From Methylobacillus flagellatus KT (GTDB lineage Bacteria > Pseudomonadota > Gammaproteobacteria > Burkholderiales > Methylophilaceae), in the NCBI RefSeq assembly GCF_000013705.1, contig NC_007947.1, positions 1,674,001 through 1,738,000 of the forward strand: a stretch of DNA of 64,000 nucleotides. Reading direction: 5' to 3'. Within the stretch, counting starts at the first letter, position 1; every line of letters begins with the position of its first letter. Both the position numbers and the translations under genes were made by a program. Below the pieces are notes generated by a model, which worked only from the letters and a program-made list of their open reading frames with translations, searched no databases and was not told the origin of the DNA. This document shows, in pieces, positions 27,798 to 38,507 of this stretch.

Positions 27798-29201
27798 TCA
27801 TACGTTAACTTGCAATACGGATCGCATTCTTGCCAAGCTCTCCTCCTGTCCCAACAGCACCATCACAGCATCAATACTGGGCGACTGGTCACTGCCGGTC
27901 AGCATCACCCGCAATGGCATTGCCACCTTGGGAAACTTGAGCGCGTTTTGGGTAACAGCCCCCTGAATGACCTCATGAAGTTTTTCCCGCGTCCACTCTA
28001 TGTCCTTCAACTCCTCTAACAAGGCAGTCAGGACGGGCAATATCTCAGGAGTCAAATATTTTTCCAGCAGTGAAGCTTCAATATTGGGCCTACGGTAGAA
28101 ATAGGCAATACTGCCTGCAATCTGGTTGAGCGTACTGGCGCGATCACGGTACAGCGCAATCACTCCCTGCAAATCCACACGATCACTTACTTGAATGCCG
28201 GCATCGGCCAGACGCTTGGCAATATCCACTGCCAAACGCCCTAGCTCCGCCTGTTTAATGTAGTGGGCATTGAGCCAATTGAGCTTTTCTGTATTGAATT
28301 GGGCTGCAGAAGGTGTGATATGGTCGAACCCGAACCATTCACAGAATTGGCTCATGGTGAATATTTCGTCGTCTCCATGAGACCACCCGAGACGGGCCAG
28401 ATAATTCAGCACTGCTTCCGGCAAATACCCATCTTCATGATATTGCATGACGCTGACGGCGCCATGGCGCTTGGACAGTTTCTGTCCGTCATCTCCGAGA
28501 ATCATGGAAAGATGGGCATATTGGGGGATGGTCGCCCCAAGAGCCTGCAGCAAGTTGATCTGGCGTGGCGTGTTATTGACATGGTCATCTCCGCGGATGA
28601 CATGGGTAATGCCCATGTCCCAGTCGTCGACCACAACGCAGAAATTATAGGTAGGTGTACCATCTGCCCGCGCAATGATCAGGTCGTCCAACTCTTCGTT
28701 CGCAATGCTGATCTCCCCCTTGACCAAGTCATTCCAGACGACATTGCCTGCGCGCGGATTCTTGAAGCGTACGACAGGAGGAATATCCGCCGGTATAGCG
28801 GGCAACACTTTGCCCGACTCAGGACGCCACCGCCCATCATAGCGGGGCTTCTTGCCTTCCCGCATTTGCTGCTCGCGCAATGCATCCAGCTCCTCGCGGC
28901 TACAGTAGCAATGATAGGCATGACCTTCATCCAGCAGTTTTCCGATCACCACCTTATAGCGATCCATGCGCTGCATTTGGTAAAACGGGCCCTCATCCCA
29001 GTCCAACCCCAACCAGCGCATACCATCCAGAATGGCTTGCACGGCTTCCGGTGTCGAGCGCGCCACATCGGTATCTTCAATTCTCAAAATAAAAGATCCA
29101 GCATGCTTGCGGGCATAAGCCCATGAAAACAAGGCAGTGCGGGCGCCTCCAATATGCAGGAAACCGGTAGGACTGGGAGCAAAACGGGTACGAACTGTCA
29201 T
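27798..29201 (-). CDS. gltX: Glutamyl-tRNA synthetase
   Basis: A 467-aa class I synthetase. The HIGH-equivalent is in [19 protein letters not shown] and the KMSKS-equivalent in [14 protein letters not shown]. It has a zinc-less [15 protein letters not shown] region. The length and motif set fit the discriminating bacterial enzyme. Single gene with gaps on both sides. Confidence 0.96.
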   Translation of the reverse strand: MTVRTRFAPSPTGFLHIGGARTALFSWAYARKHAGSFILRIEDTDVARSTPEAVQAILDGMRWLGLDWDEGPFYQMQRMDRYKVVIGKLLDEGHAYHCYCSREELDALREQQMREGKKPRYDGRWRPESGKVLPAIPADIPPVVRFKNPRAGNVVWNDLVKGEISIANEELDDLIIARADGTPTYNFCVVVDDWDMGITHVIRGDDHVNNTPRQINLLQALGATIPQYAHLSMILGDDGQKLSKRHGAVSVMQYHEDGYLPEAVLNYLARLGWSHGDDEIFTMSQFCEWFGFDHITPSAAQFNTEKLNWLNAHYIKQAELGRLAVDIAKRLADAGIQVSDRVDLQGVIALYRDRASTLNQIAGSIAYFYRRPNIEASLLEKYLTPEILPVLTALLEELKDIEWTREKLHEVIQGAVTQNALKFPKVAMPLRVMLTGSDQSPSIDAVMVLLGQEESLARMRSVLQVNV

Positions 29202-29325
29202 GAGAAATGATGGTGGTTGTAAACGGGCAATTCTAACATGGCCCTATAGAATTGATGATAAGCCTAGTCACATTGAGAAACCGGCACAAACACGGTCTCT
29301 CAATGCAAGGCCATACACACACAAA

Positions 29326-30771
29326 CTATTTGCTCGCGTGCCTGTCAGGCTGCTCATACTGTGCAGTCTTCCACCCACCACCCAGCGCCTTGAACAGGTC
29401 AACTGTTGCCGTCAAGCGTGCCTGGCGACTCTGGATGAACGCAAGTACCGCATCATTGTAGACACGTTGCGAATCCAAGACGTCAAGATAGGCCGAATAC
29501 CCTGATTTATAGCGATTCTCGGAAACCTCCAACGCCTTCTTTGCCGACTCCTGGCTGACCTTCAGAGCTTCTTCGCGCTCTCGACTCTGGCGGACCGCCA
29601 CTAACGCATCCTTTACCTCCTTGAATGCTGTCTGGATAGAACTCTGATAAGTCGACAAAGCTTGCTTTTGTCTGGCTGTCGCCTGATCCACTCGCGCAGA
29701 CAAACGGCCTGCGTTGAAAATTGGTAGATTCAGGCCGAGCCCCGTTGTCCATACCCGCGAAGGAGATTCCAGCAGCCGGTTCAAATTGGCACTCTCTCCT
29801 CCATAATTTGCGGTCAAGGTAATGCTAGGAAACAATGCAGCTTTCGCAACACCAATCTGCGCGTTCTCCGAAATCAGCGCCTGCTCTGCCTCGCGGATGT
29901 CAGGACGTGCCTCCAGCAAGGTAGACGGGAGCCCTGCAGGTGGCACAGGCGGACTCGGCAACTGATGGATATCACCGCTTACCGGCACATTGAGCTCCAA
30001 ATCCCCAGTCAAGACAGCAAGCTGATGTTGAATCACTTCACGCTGCCGCACAAGGTCGGCCAGCTGCGCCACCAGATTGGAGTGGGAAACTTCGGCCTGA
30101 TGCACATCCAGGATGGAAGCTACACCGCCATCAAGACGACGCTTGGTCAACGCCAGGCTTTCCTCCCGGCTTTTCAGCGTTTCCCTCGACACAGCAATCT
30201 GGGCTTCCAAGCTGCGCAACAGCAGGTAATTGCTGGCGACCAGACCTGAAAGCGAAAGGCTCACTGTATCCTTGGCAAAATAAGTTGCCAATGCCTGGGC
30301 ACGTGCAGCTTCACGCGCACGGCGTAGCCTTCCCCAGAAATCCAATTCGAACGATGTGCCCAGCTGCAGGTTGTATGTTTCACGAATGACAGGAACCCCT
30401 GGAAAGATCGGGAAGGCCCCGGTTTCGGTCACTTTCTGGCGAATTGCATTTCCTGTCATGTCGATCTGGGGAAACAAGGCAGCACCCGCTTCCCGCAAGG
30501 CGGCATCAGCCTCCTCTATACGAGCTACCGCTTTCGCAATATCGACATTATCCGCAAATGCCTTTTTCATGAGGTCATTCAACACCGGATCCTCAAAACT
30601 CTCCCACCAAGCATCCAGGTCTAATGAAGCCTGTTCGGAAGCCGGCGTAGCTTCAGCAGCACTAAAACTGGCTGGCAGTTTCGTCGCTGGCCGATGGTAA
30701 TCCGGCCCTACCATGCAACCGGTCAAAGCCAAGGCAACGGCAGCATAAATCAGTTTATGACGCAACATCAT
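29326..30771 (-). CDS. Outer-membrane efflux lipoprotein, OprM/NodT family
   Basis: A 481-aa TolC-like channel. The lipobox is LALTGCMVGPDY (Cys at about residue 19), and VGPDYHRP just after it is typical of the family. Two repeats of the coiled-coil barrel follow, with RPDIREAEQALISENAQIG in the middle. It is the exit duct of the tripartite pump encoded upstream and overlaps the RND gene by four bases. Confidence 0.94.
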   Translation of the reverse strand: MMLRHKLIYAAVALALTGCMVGPDYHRPATKLPASFSAAEATPASEQASLDLDAWWESFEDPVLNDLMKKAFADNVDIAKAVARIEEADAALREAGAALFPQIDMTGNAIRQKVTETGAFPIFPGVPVIRETYNLQLGTSFELDFWGRLRRAREAARAQALATYFAKDTVSLSLSGLVASNYLLLRSLEAQIAVSRETLKSREESLALTKRRLDGGVASILDVHQAEVSHSNLVAQLADLVRQREVIQHQLAVLTGDLELNVPVSGDIHQLPSPPVPPAGLPSTLLEARPDIREAEQALISENAQIGVAKAALFPSITLTANYGGESANLNRLLESPSRVWTTGLGLNLPIFNAGRLSARVDQATARQKQALSTYQSSIQTAFKEVKDALVAVRQSREREEALKVSQESAKKALEVSENRYKSGYSAYLDVLDSQRVYNDAVLAFIQSRQARLTATVDLFKALGGGWKTAQYEQPDRHASK

Positions 30772-33700
30772 GCTGTTTCCTTTTGATCATCGTGATGCAC
30801 ACGTTTACTGGTTTCACTGGACAACCAGGTAAAAAACATCGGAATGAATATTGTCGCAATAAATGTAGCCATCAGCATTCCGCCAAAAACACCGGTTCCC
30901 ATGGATTGGCGAGCCGCAGCACCTGCACCTGAAGCAACCACCAAAGGCACAATACCCAGAACGAAAGCCATCGATGTCATGACAATCGGGCGGAAGCGCA
31001 GCTTTGCTGCTTCGATGGCCGCCTGCTTGAGCGGCAACCCCTCTTCCAGTTTCTGGCTCGCGAACTCAACGATCAAAATGGCATTTTTCGCAGCCAAGCC
31101 CACCAGGGTGACCAAGCCGATCTGGAAATAGATGTCGTTAGGCATGCCCCTGAACATCACAGCCAGCAAGGCACCTACCAATGCGAACGGTACAGCCATG
31201 ATGACCGCAAGCGGCAAGGCCCAGGTTTCAAACTGCGCCGCCAGAATCAGGAACACCATCACGATGGCAAAACTGAATGCGAAGATCGCCGCATTGCCTG
31301 TGAGCTTCTCCTGGTAAGCTTGGCTGGTCCAGGCCAATTGGTATCCAGAAGGCAAGGTGTCATTGGCAATCTGCTCGATTAGCTTGATCGCATCACCCGA
31401 GCTGACGCCATAAGCGCCTCCCCCCATCACCTTGGCCGCCAGCAGGCCCTGGTAGCGCTCCAACTGCTCGGCACCAATGATTTCCTTCACCTTGCTCAGC
31501 GCCGACATGGGGATCATTTCCCCTCCGGCAGACCTGACATAGACGCGCCCGATATCCTCAGGCTTCATCCGATATGCCGGCTCCGCTTGCAATTGCACTC
31601 TATAAGTCCGGCCAGAACGATTGAAGTCATTCACATATAAAGTGCCCATCGTGCTTTGCAATGTAGCGTAGACATCAGCAATCGGCACGCCCAGAGACAA
31701 CGCCTTGGCTTCATCTACCTCAATCGCGAGCTGTGGCACAGTCGGCCGAAAGAAAGTATTGATCCCTGTCAAACGCGGCTCTTTGCGCAAGGCGTCCATA
31801 AAGTTATTCACCACCTCTGAAAGATGGATAGGGTCAGTATCTTCGCGGCTCTGAATATACATTTCCATACTGCCAGAACTACCAAGGCCACGAATGGCAG
31901 GAGGATTGAATGCAATCGCCATGCCATCTGGCTGCATCATGCCGATGCCAAACAGGCGCTGCACAATCTGCTCTGCAGTCGTGGTTCTATCATCCCAGTC
32001 TTTCAGTCGCACAAACATCGTGGCTGCACTGGTTTTATTACCACCACCAATCAAATCGAAGCCATTGATTACGAACTGGCTGGCGACCGCAGGATCTTCG
32101 GCAATGGTCTTGCGGACATTTTCCATCGTCTTGCTCGTGCGCGAAAGGCTTGCACCATCGGGCATGATCGCAGCCGTCACTACATATCCCTGATCCTCGG
32201 GAGGCACAAAACCTGTTGGCACGGTGCGGAACAAATAAGCCCCCGCAATGATGATGCCCACGAACACGCATGCTCCGATGATCCGATGCCGGAGAGTCAC
32301 TCCGACTACAGATGTATAAAAGTTTGTCAGCTTGTCAAAACCACGATTGAAAGGTCGAAAGAACTTAGACTCGCCATGCGCATGCTTGAGCAGAATGGCA
32401 CAAAGTGCAGGCGTCAAGGTCAATGCGACAATCCCTGAGATCACTACAGAAACAGCAACCGTTACCGCAAATTGGCGGTACAGCTCACCCGCGATACCTC
32501 CCATGAAAGCCACGGGAATAAACACAGCACACAACACCAGTACGATGGCCACTACAGCCCCGGAAACCTGCTGCATGGACTTGATGGCTGCATTCAAAGG
32601 AGAAAGCTTTTCCTGGCTCATCAGGCGCTCAATATTCTCCAGCACCACAATGGCATCATCCACCACGATACCAATCGCCAGCACCATGGCAAATAGCGTC
32701 AATGTATTGATCGAGAAGCCGAACAGCCATAATCCGGCAAACGTGCCGATCAAGGAAATCGGCACTGCAATGATCGGGATGAGAGTGGCACGCCAGCTCT
32801 GCAGAAACAGGAAGACCACTAATACCACCAAGATCATGGCTTCTCCTAGCGTATGCACTACCTCACCGATCGAAGCCTTCACAAAATCACTGGTATCGTA
32901 AGGAATACGATAATCCATATCTTCGGGGAATCGCTGCTTCAGCTCCTCCATCTTGGCTTTAATTGCCTCGGCAGTATCCAGTGCATTCGCCCCTGTCTGC
33001 AGGAACACCGGTATCCCTACCCCTGGTTGGCCTTGTAGAGTAGTCCGGATATTGTAATTCTGTGCACCCAGCTCTATCCGAGCGACATCCTTAAGATAAA
33101 GTACACCGCGTGGACCATTCGCCTTGACAATAATATTCGCAAACTGCTCCGGCTCGATCAAACGGCCTTTCGCGGTCACGGTGTAAACAATTTGCTGATC
33201 ATCTGGTGCTGGATCTTGCCCTATCCGGCCTGCGGCATACTGTGCATTCTGAGAAGCAATTGCGGCGGCAATATCACTGGTAGTAACCCCTAATTGCGCC
33301 ATCTTATCCGGACGCAACCATATCCGCATTGAATAATCCTGGGTGCCGAACACAGTCACATCGCCCACGCCTTTGATACGCTTCAACTCATCCAACACAT
33401 TAATGGTTGCATAATTACTGAGATAGAGCGGATCGTAGGTCTTGTTCGGAGACACTAGCATCAATGCCATCAAAATGTCATTCGACCGCTTCTGAACGAT
33501 CAAGCCGGTCCGGCGCACATCTTCAGGTAACCGTGGCGTAGCAATATTGACACGGTTGCTCACATTGAAGGTCGCCTGATCTACATCCGTTCCAGTTTCA
33601 AAGGTCACGGTAATAGTCAAGGTGCCGCTGGAATCAGCGCTGGATTGATAATAAAGCAAGCCCTCGATGCCACTTAACTGCTCCTCAATCGGCGCAGCCA

Positions 33701-33881
33701 CAGTCTTGGCCAAAGTCTCGGCGCTTGCTCCTGGATAAGTGGCTGTCACCATGACTGTCGGTGGGGCAATTTGCGGATATTGTGCGATGGGAAGCTGGAG
33801 TGCAGCAGCCAACCCAGCCAGCACAATAATGATCGATACGACCGATGCAAAAATCGGCCTGGTGATAAAGAATCTCGTCAT
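30768..33881 (-). CDS. RND multidrug efflux permease, AcrB/MexB (HAE1) type
   Basis: A 1037-aa inner-membrane proton-driven pump subunit with twelve membrane segments and two large periplasmic loops. MTRFFITRPIFASVVSIIIV at the start is the family signature. The proton-relay aspartates are in AIGIVVDDAIVVLENIER, and the relay lysine is expected in the later LVGLAAKNAILIVEFA segment. It exports hydrophobic and amphiphilic compounds. The operon order is adaptor, pump, channel, divergent from a TetR repressor. Actual substrates are unknown. Confidence 0.96.
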   Translation of the reverse strand: MTRFFITRPIFASVVSIIIVLAGLAAALQLPIAQYPQIAPPTVMVTATYPGASAETLAKTVAAPIEEQLSGIEGLLYYQSSADSSGTLTITVTFETGTDVDQATFNVSNRVNIATPRLPEDVRRTGLIVQKRSNDILMALMLVSPNKTYDPLYLSNYATINVLDELKRIKGVGDVTVFGTQDYSMRIWLRPDKMAQLGVTTSDIAAAIASQNAQYAAGRIGQDPAPDDQQIVYTVTAKGRLIEPEQFANIIVKANGPRGVLYLKDVARIELGAQNYNIRTTLQGQPGVGIPVFLQTGANALDTAEAIKAKMEELKQRFPEDMDYRIPYDTSDFVKASIGEVVHTLGEAMILVVLVVFLFLQSWRATLIPIIAVPISLIGTFAGLWLFGFSINTLTLFAMVLAIGIVVDDAIVVLENIERLMSQEKLSPLNAAIKSMQQVSGAVVAIVLVLCAVFIPVAFMGGIAGELYRQFAVTVAVSVVISGIVALTLTPALCAILLKHAHGESKFFRPFNRGFDKLTNFYTSVVGVTLRHRIIGACVFVGIIIAGAYLFRTVPTGFVPPEDQGYVVTAAIMPDGASLSRTSKTMENVRKTIAEDPAVASQFVINGFDLIGGGNKTSAATMFVRLKDWDDRTTTAEQIVQRLFGIGMMQPDGMAIAFNPPAIRGLGSSGSMEMYIQSREDTDPIHLSEVVNNFMDALRKEPRLTGINTFFRPTVPQLAIEVDEAKALSLGVPIADVYATLQSTMGTLYVNDFNRSGRTYRVQLQAEPAYRMKPEDIGRVYVRSAGGEMIPMSALSKVKEIIGAEQLERYQGLLAAKVMGGGAYGVSSGDAIKLIEQIANDTLPSGYQLAWTSQAYQEKLTGNAAIFAFSFAIVMVFLILAAQFETWALPLAVIMAVPFALVGALLAVMFRGMPNDIYFQIGLVTLVGLAAKNAILIVEFASQKLEEGLPLKQAAIEAAKLRFRPIVMTSMAFVLGIVPLVVASGAGAAARQSMGTGVFGGMLMATFIATIFIPMFFTWLSSETSKRVHHDDQKETA

Positions 33882-33893
33882 GATTGTCCTCGC

Positions 33894-35096
33894 TTAGGCC
33901 AATGTGCGACTGATATTGGCTGCGGACTTCTGCTGCCCTCCCTGAGGAAGGGCAGCTTCTTCGGCAGGAGGGTGCGGCTGCAAAGGCGCACCGGGACGAA
34001 TCTTGATTAGGTTATCAACCACTACCTTCTCGCCAGCATTCAAGCCATTGAGAATCACCCAGTCACGACCTATCCAATCCCCGGTCACCACGGGTCGCAC
34101 CACAGCATGGTTATTTTCATCCACTACATAAACAAACCTGCCTTGCTGCGAATTCATTACTGCCGACTGAGGCACAAGGAAAACGCCCTCGCGCTCCCCG
34201 ACCACGACCTTGGCGCGAACAAACTGGCCGGGCAGCAATTTTTTATCTGCATTAGCGAAGGTCGCCCGTAATTGCTGCGTACCAAGCGCAGGATCGATCT
34301 GGCTTGCCGCGAAATTGAGCTTGCCAGCCTCGTTATATTCGGAACCGTCCGGAAGCTTCAAAGTAATTTTTTTCACCGTTTTTTCGGTAACGGGGCCACC
34401 GAGCTGCTGAATGTCATTATCGGACAGGCTGAAACGCACCCAGATAGGGGACAATTGCACAACAGTAGTTAACAAACTTTCATTGGCGGAAACAAGCGCC
34501 CCTTCCGAGAACTGGAAGCGGCCCGAAATACCACTGACAGGGGCTGTCACCTTCGTATAGGATAGATTGAGCTCAGCTTCCCGTACAGTCGCCTGAGCCT
34601 GAAGCAGTGATGCCTTGGCTACATCGTCATCAGAGACGGCATTATCGTATTCCCGATGACTAATGGAATTAGACTCCAGCAATCCTTTCAACCGCTCCGC
34701 CTCGCGCTTGGTCTGCGCAACCTTTGCCTGGGCTTGCGCCAACTGAGCTTTCGCCTGCTCTAGCGCAATCTGGTATGGCTCTGGATCAATCTGAAACAAG
34801 ACTTGACCCTCTTTGACTGGCGCCCCCTCTTCATATAACCGCTTTAACAGGATACCGCCAACACGTGGCCGGATCTCGACTTCACGAGCACCTTCAGTCT
34901 GGGCCACAGCCTCTGCTGAAATAGGAACGGTAGCGGGCTGCAACTCAACAACGGTAACAGGCAACGCCTGAGCTTCCCCTTGCCCAGCCTGCTGCCCTTC
35001 CTTACCACAGGAAACCAAGGTAACGACCACCATCATCGCAAGCACGACCTTCTTGCCAAAATTCATGACCATGGCATTGGCATGAACTGAATTCAT
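33894..35096 (-). CDS. RND efflux periplasmic adaptor (AcrA/MexA type)
   Basis: About 400 aa. The lipobox is VVTLVSCGKEG, so it is a lipid-anchored periplasmic protein. Typical pieces are VEIRPRVGGILLKRLYEEGA (lipoyl domain), a coiled-coil hairpin rich in Ala/Gln/Lys, and NLSYTKVTAPVSGISGR. Several in-frame ATGs exist; 35096 is chosen for the GAGG upstream, but 35066 also leaves an intact signal sequence. First gene of the efflux operon, transcribed from the operator region shared with the repressor gene. Confidence 0.93.
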   Translation of the reverse strand: MNSVHANAMVMNFGKKVVLAMMVVVTLVSCGKEGQQAGQGEAQALPVTVVELQPATVPISAEAVAQTEGAREVEIRPRVGGILLKRLYEEGAPVKEGQVLFQIDPEPYQIALEQAKAQLAQAQAKVAQTKREAERLKGLLESNSISHREYDNAVSDDDVAKASLLQAQATVREAELNLSYTKVTAPVSGISGRFQFSEGALVSANESLLTTVVQLSPIWVRFSLSDNDIQQLGGPVTEKTVKKITLKLPDGSEYNEAGKLNFAASQIDPALGTQQLRATFANADKKLLPGQFVRAKVVVGEREGVFLVPQSAVMNSQQGRFVYVVDENNHAVVRPVVTGDWIGRDWVILNGLNAGEKVVVDNLIKIRPGAPLQPHPPAEEAALPQGGQQKSAANISRTLA

Positions 35097-35127
35097 TACG
35101 CGCACCCTCATATATAACCCCATGTCT

Positions 35128-35150
35128 TGTAAACAAATTACTTGTTTACA
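35128..35150. promoter_or_regulatory. Inverted repeat, probable operator of the efflux repressor
   Basis: TGTAAACAA-attac-TTGTTTACA is a perfect 9-bp inverted repeat with a 5-bp spacer. It lies between the divergent adaptor gene and TetR gene. TetR proteins bind such palindromes; a partial third copy of the arm, GTAAAC, is at 35190-35195. Confidence 0.65.
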
Positions 35151-35162
35151 TTCATCAAAGAA

Positions 35163-35177
35163 TGTATATTATATACA
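35163..35177. promoter_or_regulatory. AT-rich palindrome overlapping the divergent efflux/repressor promoters
   Basis: TGTATAT-t-ATATACA is a perfect 7-bp palindrome 12 bp from the first operator repeat. It contains good -10-like sequence in both directions (TATATT, TATAAT-like), so it may be promoter, operator or both. Confidence 0.45.
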
Positions 35178-35222
35178 ATCATGTTTGTATGTAAACTATT
35201 TTCAGGAAGAACTTAACCGCAC

Positions 35223-35855
35223 ATGGCACGCAAAACCAAGGAAGACGCCGAACTCACCCGCCAGCGCATCATCACTGCTGCGCGTGAAGTATTTGCTAAA
35301 CGAGGGGTCAGCCATACCACCATGGAGCATATTGCCACGCATGCGCAAGTTACCCGTGGTGCCGTTTATTGGCATTTCGCCAATAAACTAGAGTTGTTCC
35401 AGGCCATGCGCGACCAAGCCATGCTGCCCTTTATCGATCAATTGGATGCTGCGGCATTAGATAACCAATCAGAAGACCCCTTAGCATCCATAGAGCATTT
35501 TTTCTGCAATACGATAAAAACGCTGGAAAAAGACGCCTCGACCCGACAAACCTATGAAATCATGATGGCGAAGTGTGAATATGTTGGCGAATTCAACGAC
35601 GTACTACAGCAGCTTCTCATCACTTGCCAAGGCTTCATAGACAAAATCCAGCTACTGTACAAAAAAGCTCAGCAAAAAGGATTAATCCATCCAGACCTTG
35701 ATCCTGCCGCATTAGCAATGGATACTCAACTGTTTTTTGGCGGCGTCCTTAATATGTGGATCAAGGACAATTCGGGTTTAGGATATCGATCAAAGGCCAT
35801 AGATTTCATAAAGCAACACATTCAGTTTCGCAGAATGACGCAACCCCGCCGTTGA
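35223..35855 (+). CDS. TetR-family repressor of the RND efflux operon (AcrR/TtgR-like)
   Basis: A 210-aa regulator. The N-terminal helix-turn-helix reads ARKTKEDAELTRQRIITAAR, VFAKRGVSHTTMEHIATHA and VTRGAVYWHFANKLELFQA, very close to AcrR, MexR2 and TtgR proteins. The C-terminal half is the ligand-binding, dimerising part. Divergent from the pump operon with two palindromes between them, so it most likely represses the pump and itself until a ligand binds. Confidence 0.93.
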   Translation: MARKTKEDAELTRQRIITAAREVFAKRGVSHTTMEHIATHAQVTRGAVYWHFANKLELFQAMRDQAMLPFIDQLDAAALDNQSEDPLASIEHFFCNTIKTLEKDASTRQTYEIMMAKCEYVGEFNDVLQQLLITCQGFIDKIQLLYKKAQQKGLIHPDLDPAALAMDTQLFFGGVLNMWIKDNSGLGYRSKAIDFIKQHIQFRRMTQPRR

Positions 35856-35895
35856 ATTCATCAACCTTGTCAACTTCAAGCCATAACGATATGAT

Positions 35896-36243
35896 TTGGA
35901 AAAGTATTGGAAAAGGCAAATCGTGGATATTCACAGCGGCGAGATCTATGGCAAACAGACGGGCAGCAAATTTGTCATGTATAACGTGCTCAAGGTTGGA
36001 AAACACTCCATTACCCTGCAGAACATAGACAATCCGCTGAGCCTATTTGAAACTACGTTGGCAAAGTTACGCGCATCCGGTTATGTGCGCATCAGCCAGA
36101 CGCCTTACATCAATATGAATGCTACCGGCAAGAAGCGTAAATCTATTCGCAATCCCACACGTTGCCCTCATACTCTTGACTTTCTGGAAGAACGCGCAGA
36201 CTCGGAGCGCCCCACCCCTATCATGCCCGACCTGTTCAGCTAA
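35896..36243 (+). CDS. Hypothetical protein, conserved-looking
   Basis: A 115-aa open frame starting at TTG 35896 or GTG 35923 (the latter preceded by GGAAAAGG). Codon use looks like the neighbours. It encodes a small soluble basic protein with HSGEIYGKQTGSKFVMYNVL and ITLQNIDNPLSLFETTLAKL, and a short Lys/Arg-rich stretch (GKKRKSIRNPTR). I do not recognise a family. It follows the TetR gene by 40 bases on the same strand and ends convergent with rimO. No ATG start lowers certainty. Confidence 0.5.
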   Translation: MEKYWKRQIVDIHSGEIYGKQTGSKFVMYNVLKVGKHSITLQNIDNPLSLFETTLAKLRASGYVRISQTPYINMNATGKKRKSIRNPTRCPHTLDFLEERADSERPTPIMPDLFS

Positions 36244-36268
36244 GTTGGGCACCCGCCGCACTATTGAC

Positions 36269-37594
36269 TTAATCTCTTGCTGGCGGCGCGGCCCATAAAT
36301 CGTGACCGTCAGAATTGACGATCTGAGCCTCCACCAGATCTCCCGGCTGCAAACCATCCGCACCTGACAGATACACGACCCCATCAATCTCAGGCGCATC
36401 CGCTGCGGTACGTCCGATCGCCTGATCGCCATCTATGTCATCAATCAGAACTGTTTCAATACGACCAATCTTGCGCCTTTGCTTTTCAGCGCTGATGCTT
36501 TCCTGCACCTCCATAAAGCGCGCCAGGCGTTCCTGTTTCAACGGCTCCGGCACAGGATTGTCTAGGGCATTTGCTGCCGCGCCATCCACTGCAGAATAAG
36601 CAAAACATCCAACCCGATCCAACTGAGCTTCCTGCAGGAATTCGAGCAGACATTCAAAATCCTCATCGGTCTCACCGGGAAAACCGACGATAAAGGTGCT
36701 ACGAATCGTGATATCGGGGCAAATTTCTCTCCACGCATTGATCCGCGCCAAATTGTTCTCACTGCTGGCCGGGCGCTTCATGGCCTTGAGAATGCGCGGG
36801 CTGGCATGCTGCAAAGGGACATCAAGGTAAGGCAATATCAAGCCATCCGCCATCAATGGGATGATTTCATCTACATGCGGATAAGGGTAGACATAATGCA
36901 TGCGTACCCAGACACCCAAGCTACCAAGCGCACGCGCCAGCTCCGTCATGCGCGTCTTAACCGGGCGCCCATTCCAGAAGCCTGTTCGGTATTTGACATC
37001 AACACCATAAGCGCTTGTATCCTGCGAAATGACCAATAACTCTGCAACACCGGCGTTCACGAGGTTTTCTGCCTCTGTCATGACATCGCCAATTGATCGG
37101 CTGACCAGGTCGCCACGCATGGAAGGAATGATGCAAAAACTACATCGATGATTACACCCCTCTGAAATCTTCAGGTAGGCATAATGCTGCGGAGTCAAGC
37201 GTATCCCCTGCGGCGGCACCAGGTCAGTATAAGGGTCATGCAGCTTGGGCAAATTGGCATGCACGGCCGTCATCACCTCTTCCAAGGCATGCGGTCCAGT
37301 CACAGCGAGCACACCTGGATGCGCAGCCTTGACGACATCACTTTTCGCGCCAAGGCATCCTGTCACGATGACCTTGCCATTTTCAGCCAACGCTTCGCCG
37401 ATGGCGTCCAAAGACTCTTCCACCGCACTATCGATGAACCCACAAGTATTCACAACAACGAGATCCGCGTCGTCATAGCTGCCAGAAATGGCATAGCCTT
37501 CAGCGCGCAGCTGAGTCAGGATACGTTCGGAATCGGAAGACGCCTTGGGACAACCCAGTGACACAAAACCAACCTTGGGACTTTGCAAACTCAT
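36269..37594 (-). CDS. rimO: Ribosomal protein S12 methylthiotransferase RimO
   Basis: A 441-aa radical-SAM methylthiotransferase. The N-terminal UPF0004 domain has [16 protein letters not shown] and NTCGFIDSA (cluster cysteines). The radical-SAM motif is [20 protein letters not shown], and the C-terminal TRAM domain ends the protein. RimO is distinguished from MiaB by SLGCPKA and the IGEAL region. It modifies Asp of S12. Single gene. Confidence 0.95.
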   Translation of the reverse strand: MSLQSPKVGFVSLGCPKASSDSERILTQLRAEGYAISGSYDDADLVVVNTCGFIDSAVEESLDAIGEALAENGKVIVTGCLGAKSDVVKAAHPGVLAVTGPHALEEVMTAVHANLPKLHDPYTDLVPPQGIRLTPQHYAYLKISEGCNHRCSFCIIPSMRGDLVSRSIGDVMTEAENLVNAGVAELLVISQDTSAYGVDVKYRTGFWNGRPVKTRMTELARALGSLGVWVRMHYVYPYPHVDEIIPLMADGLILPYLDVPLQHASPRILKAMKRPASSENNLARINAWREICPDITIRSTFIVGFPGETDEDFECLLEFLQEAQLDRVGCFAYSAVDGAAANALDNPVPEPLKQERLARFMEVQESISAEKQRRKIGRIETVLIDDIDGDQAIGRTAADAPEIDGVVYLSGADGLQPGDLVEAQIVNSDGHDLWAAPPARD

Positions 37595-37653
37595 ATATCA
37601 ATCCAACCCAATTAAAATAAACCCAGTCAGGCCTATCATCTATCAAAAAAACA

Positions 37654-38430
37654 TCAAATTCGGTCAGCCAACTCACCTGCAAGCCATATGGACGACACCC
37701 CCAGACCGATAAGGCCGATCTGCTGCCATGTTGCCTGCAGTTCCGTTCGCCGATGCAAGCTGGGAATCAAGTCCGCAACCGCTACATAAATCATACTGGC
37801 GGCAGCCAACCCAAGAATGGTGGGCACCCAATGCTGCACCAGACCCAGCGCAAAATAAGCGCCTAGCGCTCCTGCAAGGGTGGCCATGCTTGACAACAAA
37901 TTGAAAAGCAACGCCTGCTGCTTGGTATATCCTGAATGCATCAAGATCAAGAAATCGCCGACCTCCTGCGGTATCTCGTGAGCAATGATGGCAATCGCCG
38001 TCACGAACCCCAGCCTGACGTCCACCAGAAAAGCTGCTGCAATCAATATCCCGTCCACGAAATTATGGAAGGTATCGCCAATCATGATCATCAATCCGCT
38101 ACGCCCGTGATCATGCCCCTGATTGCTCTGCCCCTCATGCACCTCGCCCACCTTACCGTGGTGATGTCGCCATAAGACGAGCTTTTCTAATATGAAGAAC
38201 AGCAAAATTCCCACCAGTACCGTAGCGGACATAGCTTCCAGGCTACTTGATAGTTGTAATGCATGCGGCAGAACTTCAAGAAATACCGCTCCTAGCAATG
38301 CGCCAATGGCATAACTGATCAATACAGGCACCCAGGCGGCTCTTGCCTTGAGCGCAACAAATGCTGCAGCAAGCACGCTCAACACGCCACCAGCAACGCT
38401 TACCAAAATAATCATCAGCAATATGGACAT
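37654..38430 (-). CDS. ZIP-family divalent metal transporter
   Basis: A 258-aa protein with seven to eight membrane segments. The metal-binding pairs are GDTFHNFVDGILIAAAF and IIAHEIPQEVGDFLILMHSG on adjacent helices; a His-rich cytoplasmic loop (HHHGKVGEVHEGQSNQGHDH) lies between TM3 and TM4. It takes up zinc or iron or another divalent ion. It is directly upstream of, and divergent from, the Fur-controlled heme locus, but no link in control is visible. Confidence 0.88.
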   Translation of the reverse strand: MSILLMIILVSVAGGVLSVLAAAFVALKARAAWVPVLISYAIGALLGAVFLEVLPHALQLSSSLEAMSATVLVGILLFFILEKLVLWRHHHGKVGEVHEGQSNQGHDHGRSGLMIMIGDTFHNFVDGILIAAAFLVDVRLGFVTAIAIIAHEIPQEVGDFLILMHSGYTKQQALLFNLLSSMATLAGALGAYFALGLVQHWVPTILGLAAASMIYVAVADLIPSLHRRTELQATWQQIGLIGLGVSSIWLAGELADRI

Positions 38431-38507
38431 AGCGCGAAATTATACGGGATCACCCTGCTTTTTCTTCCGGGCAGGCTTGCTTTTTTTGTAAAACCCATTT
38501 ATCTTAA

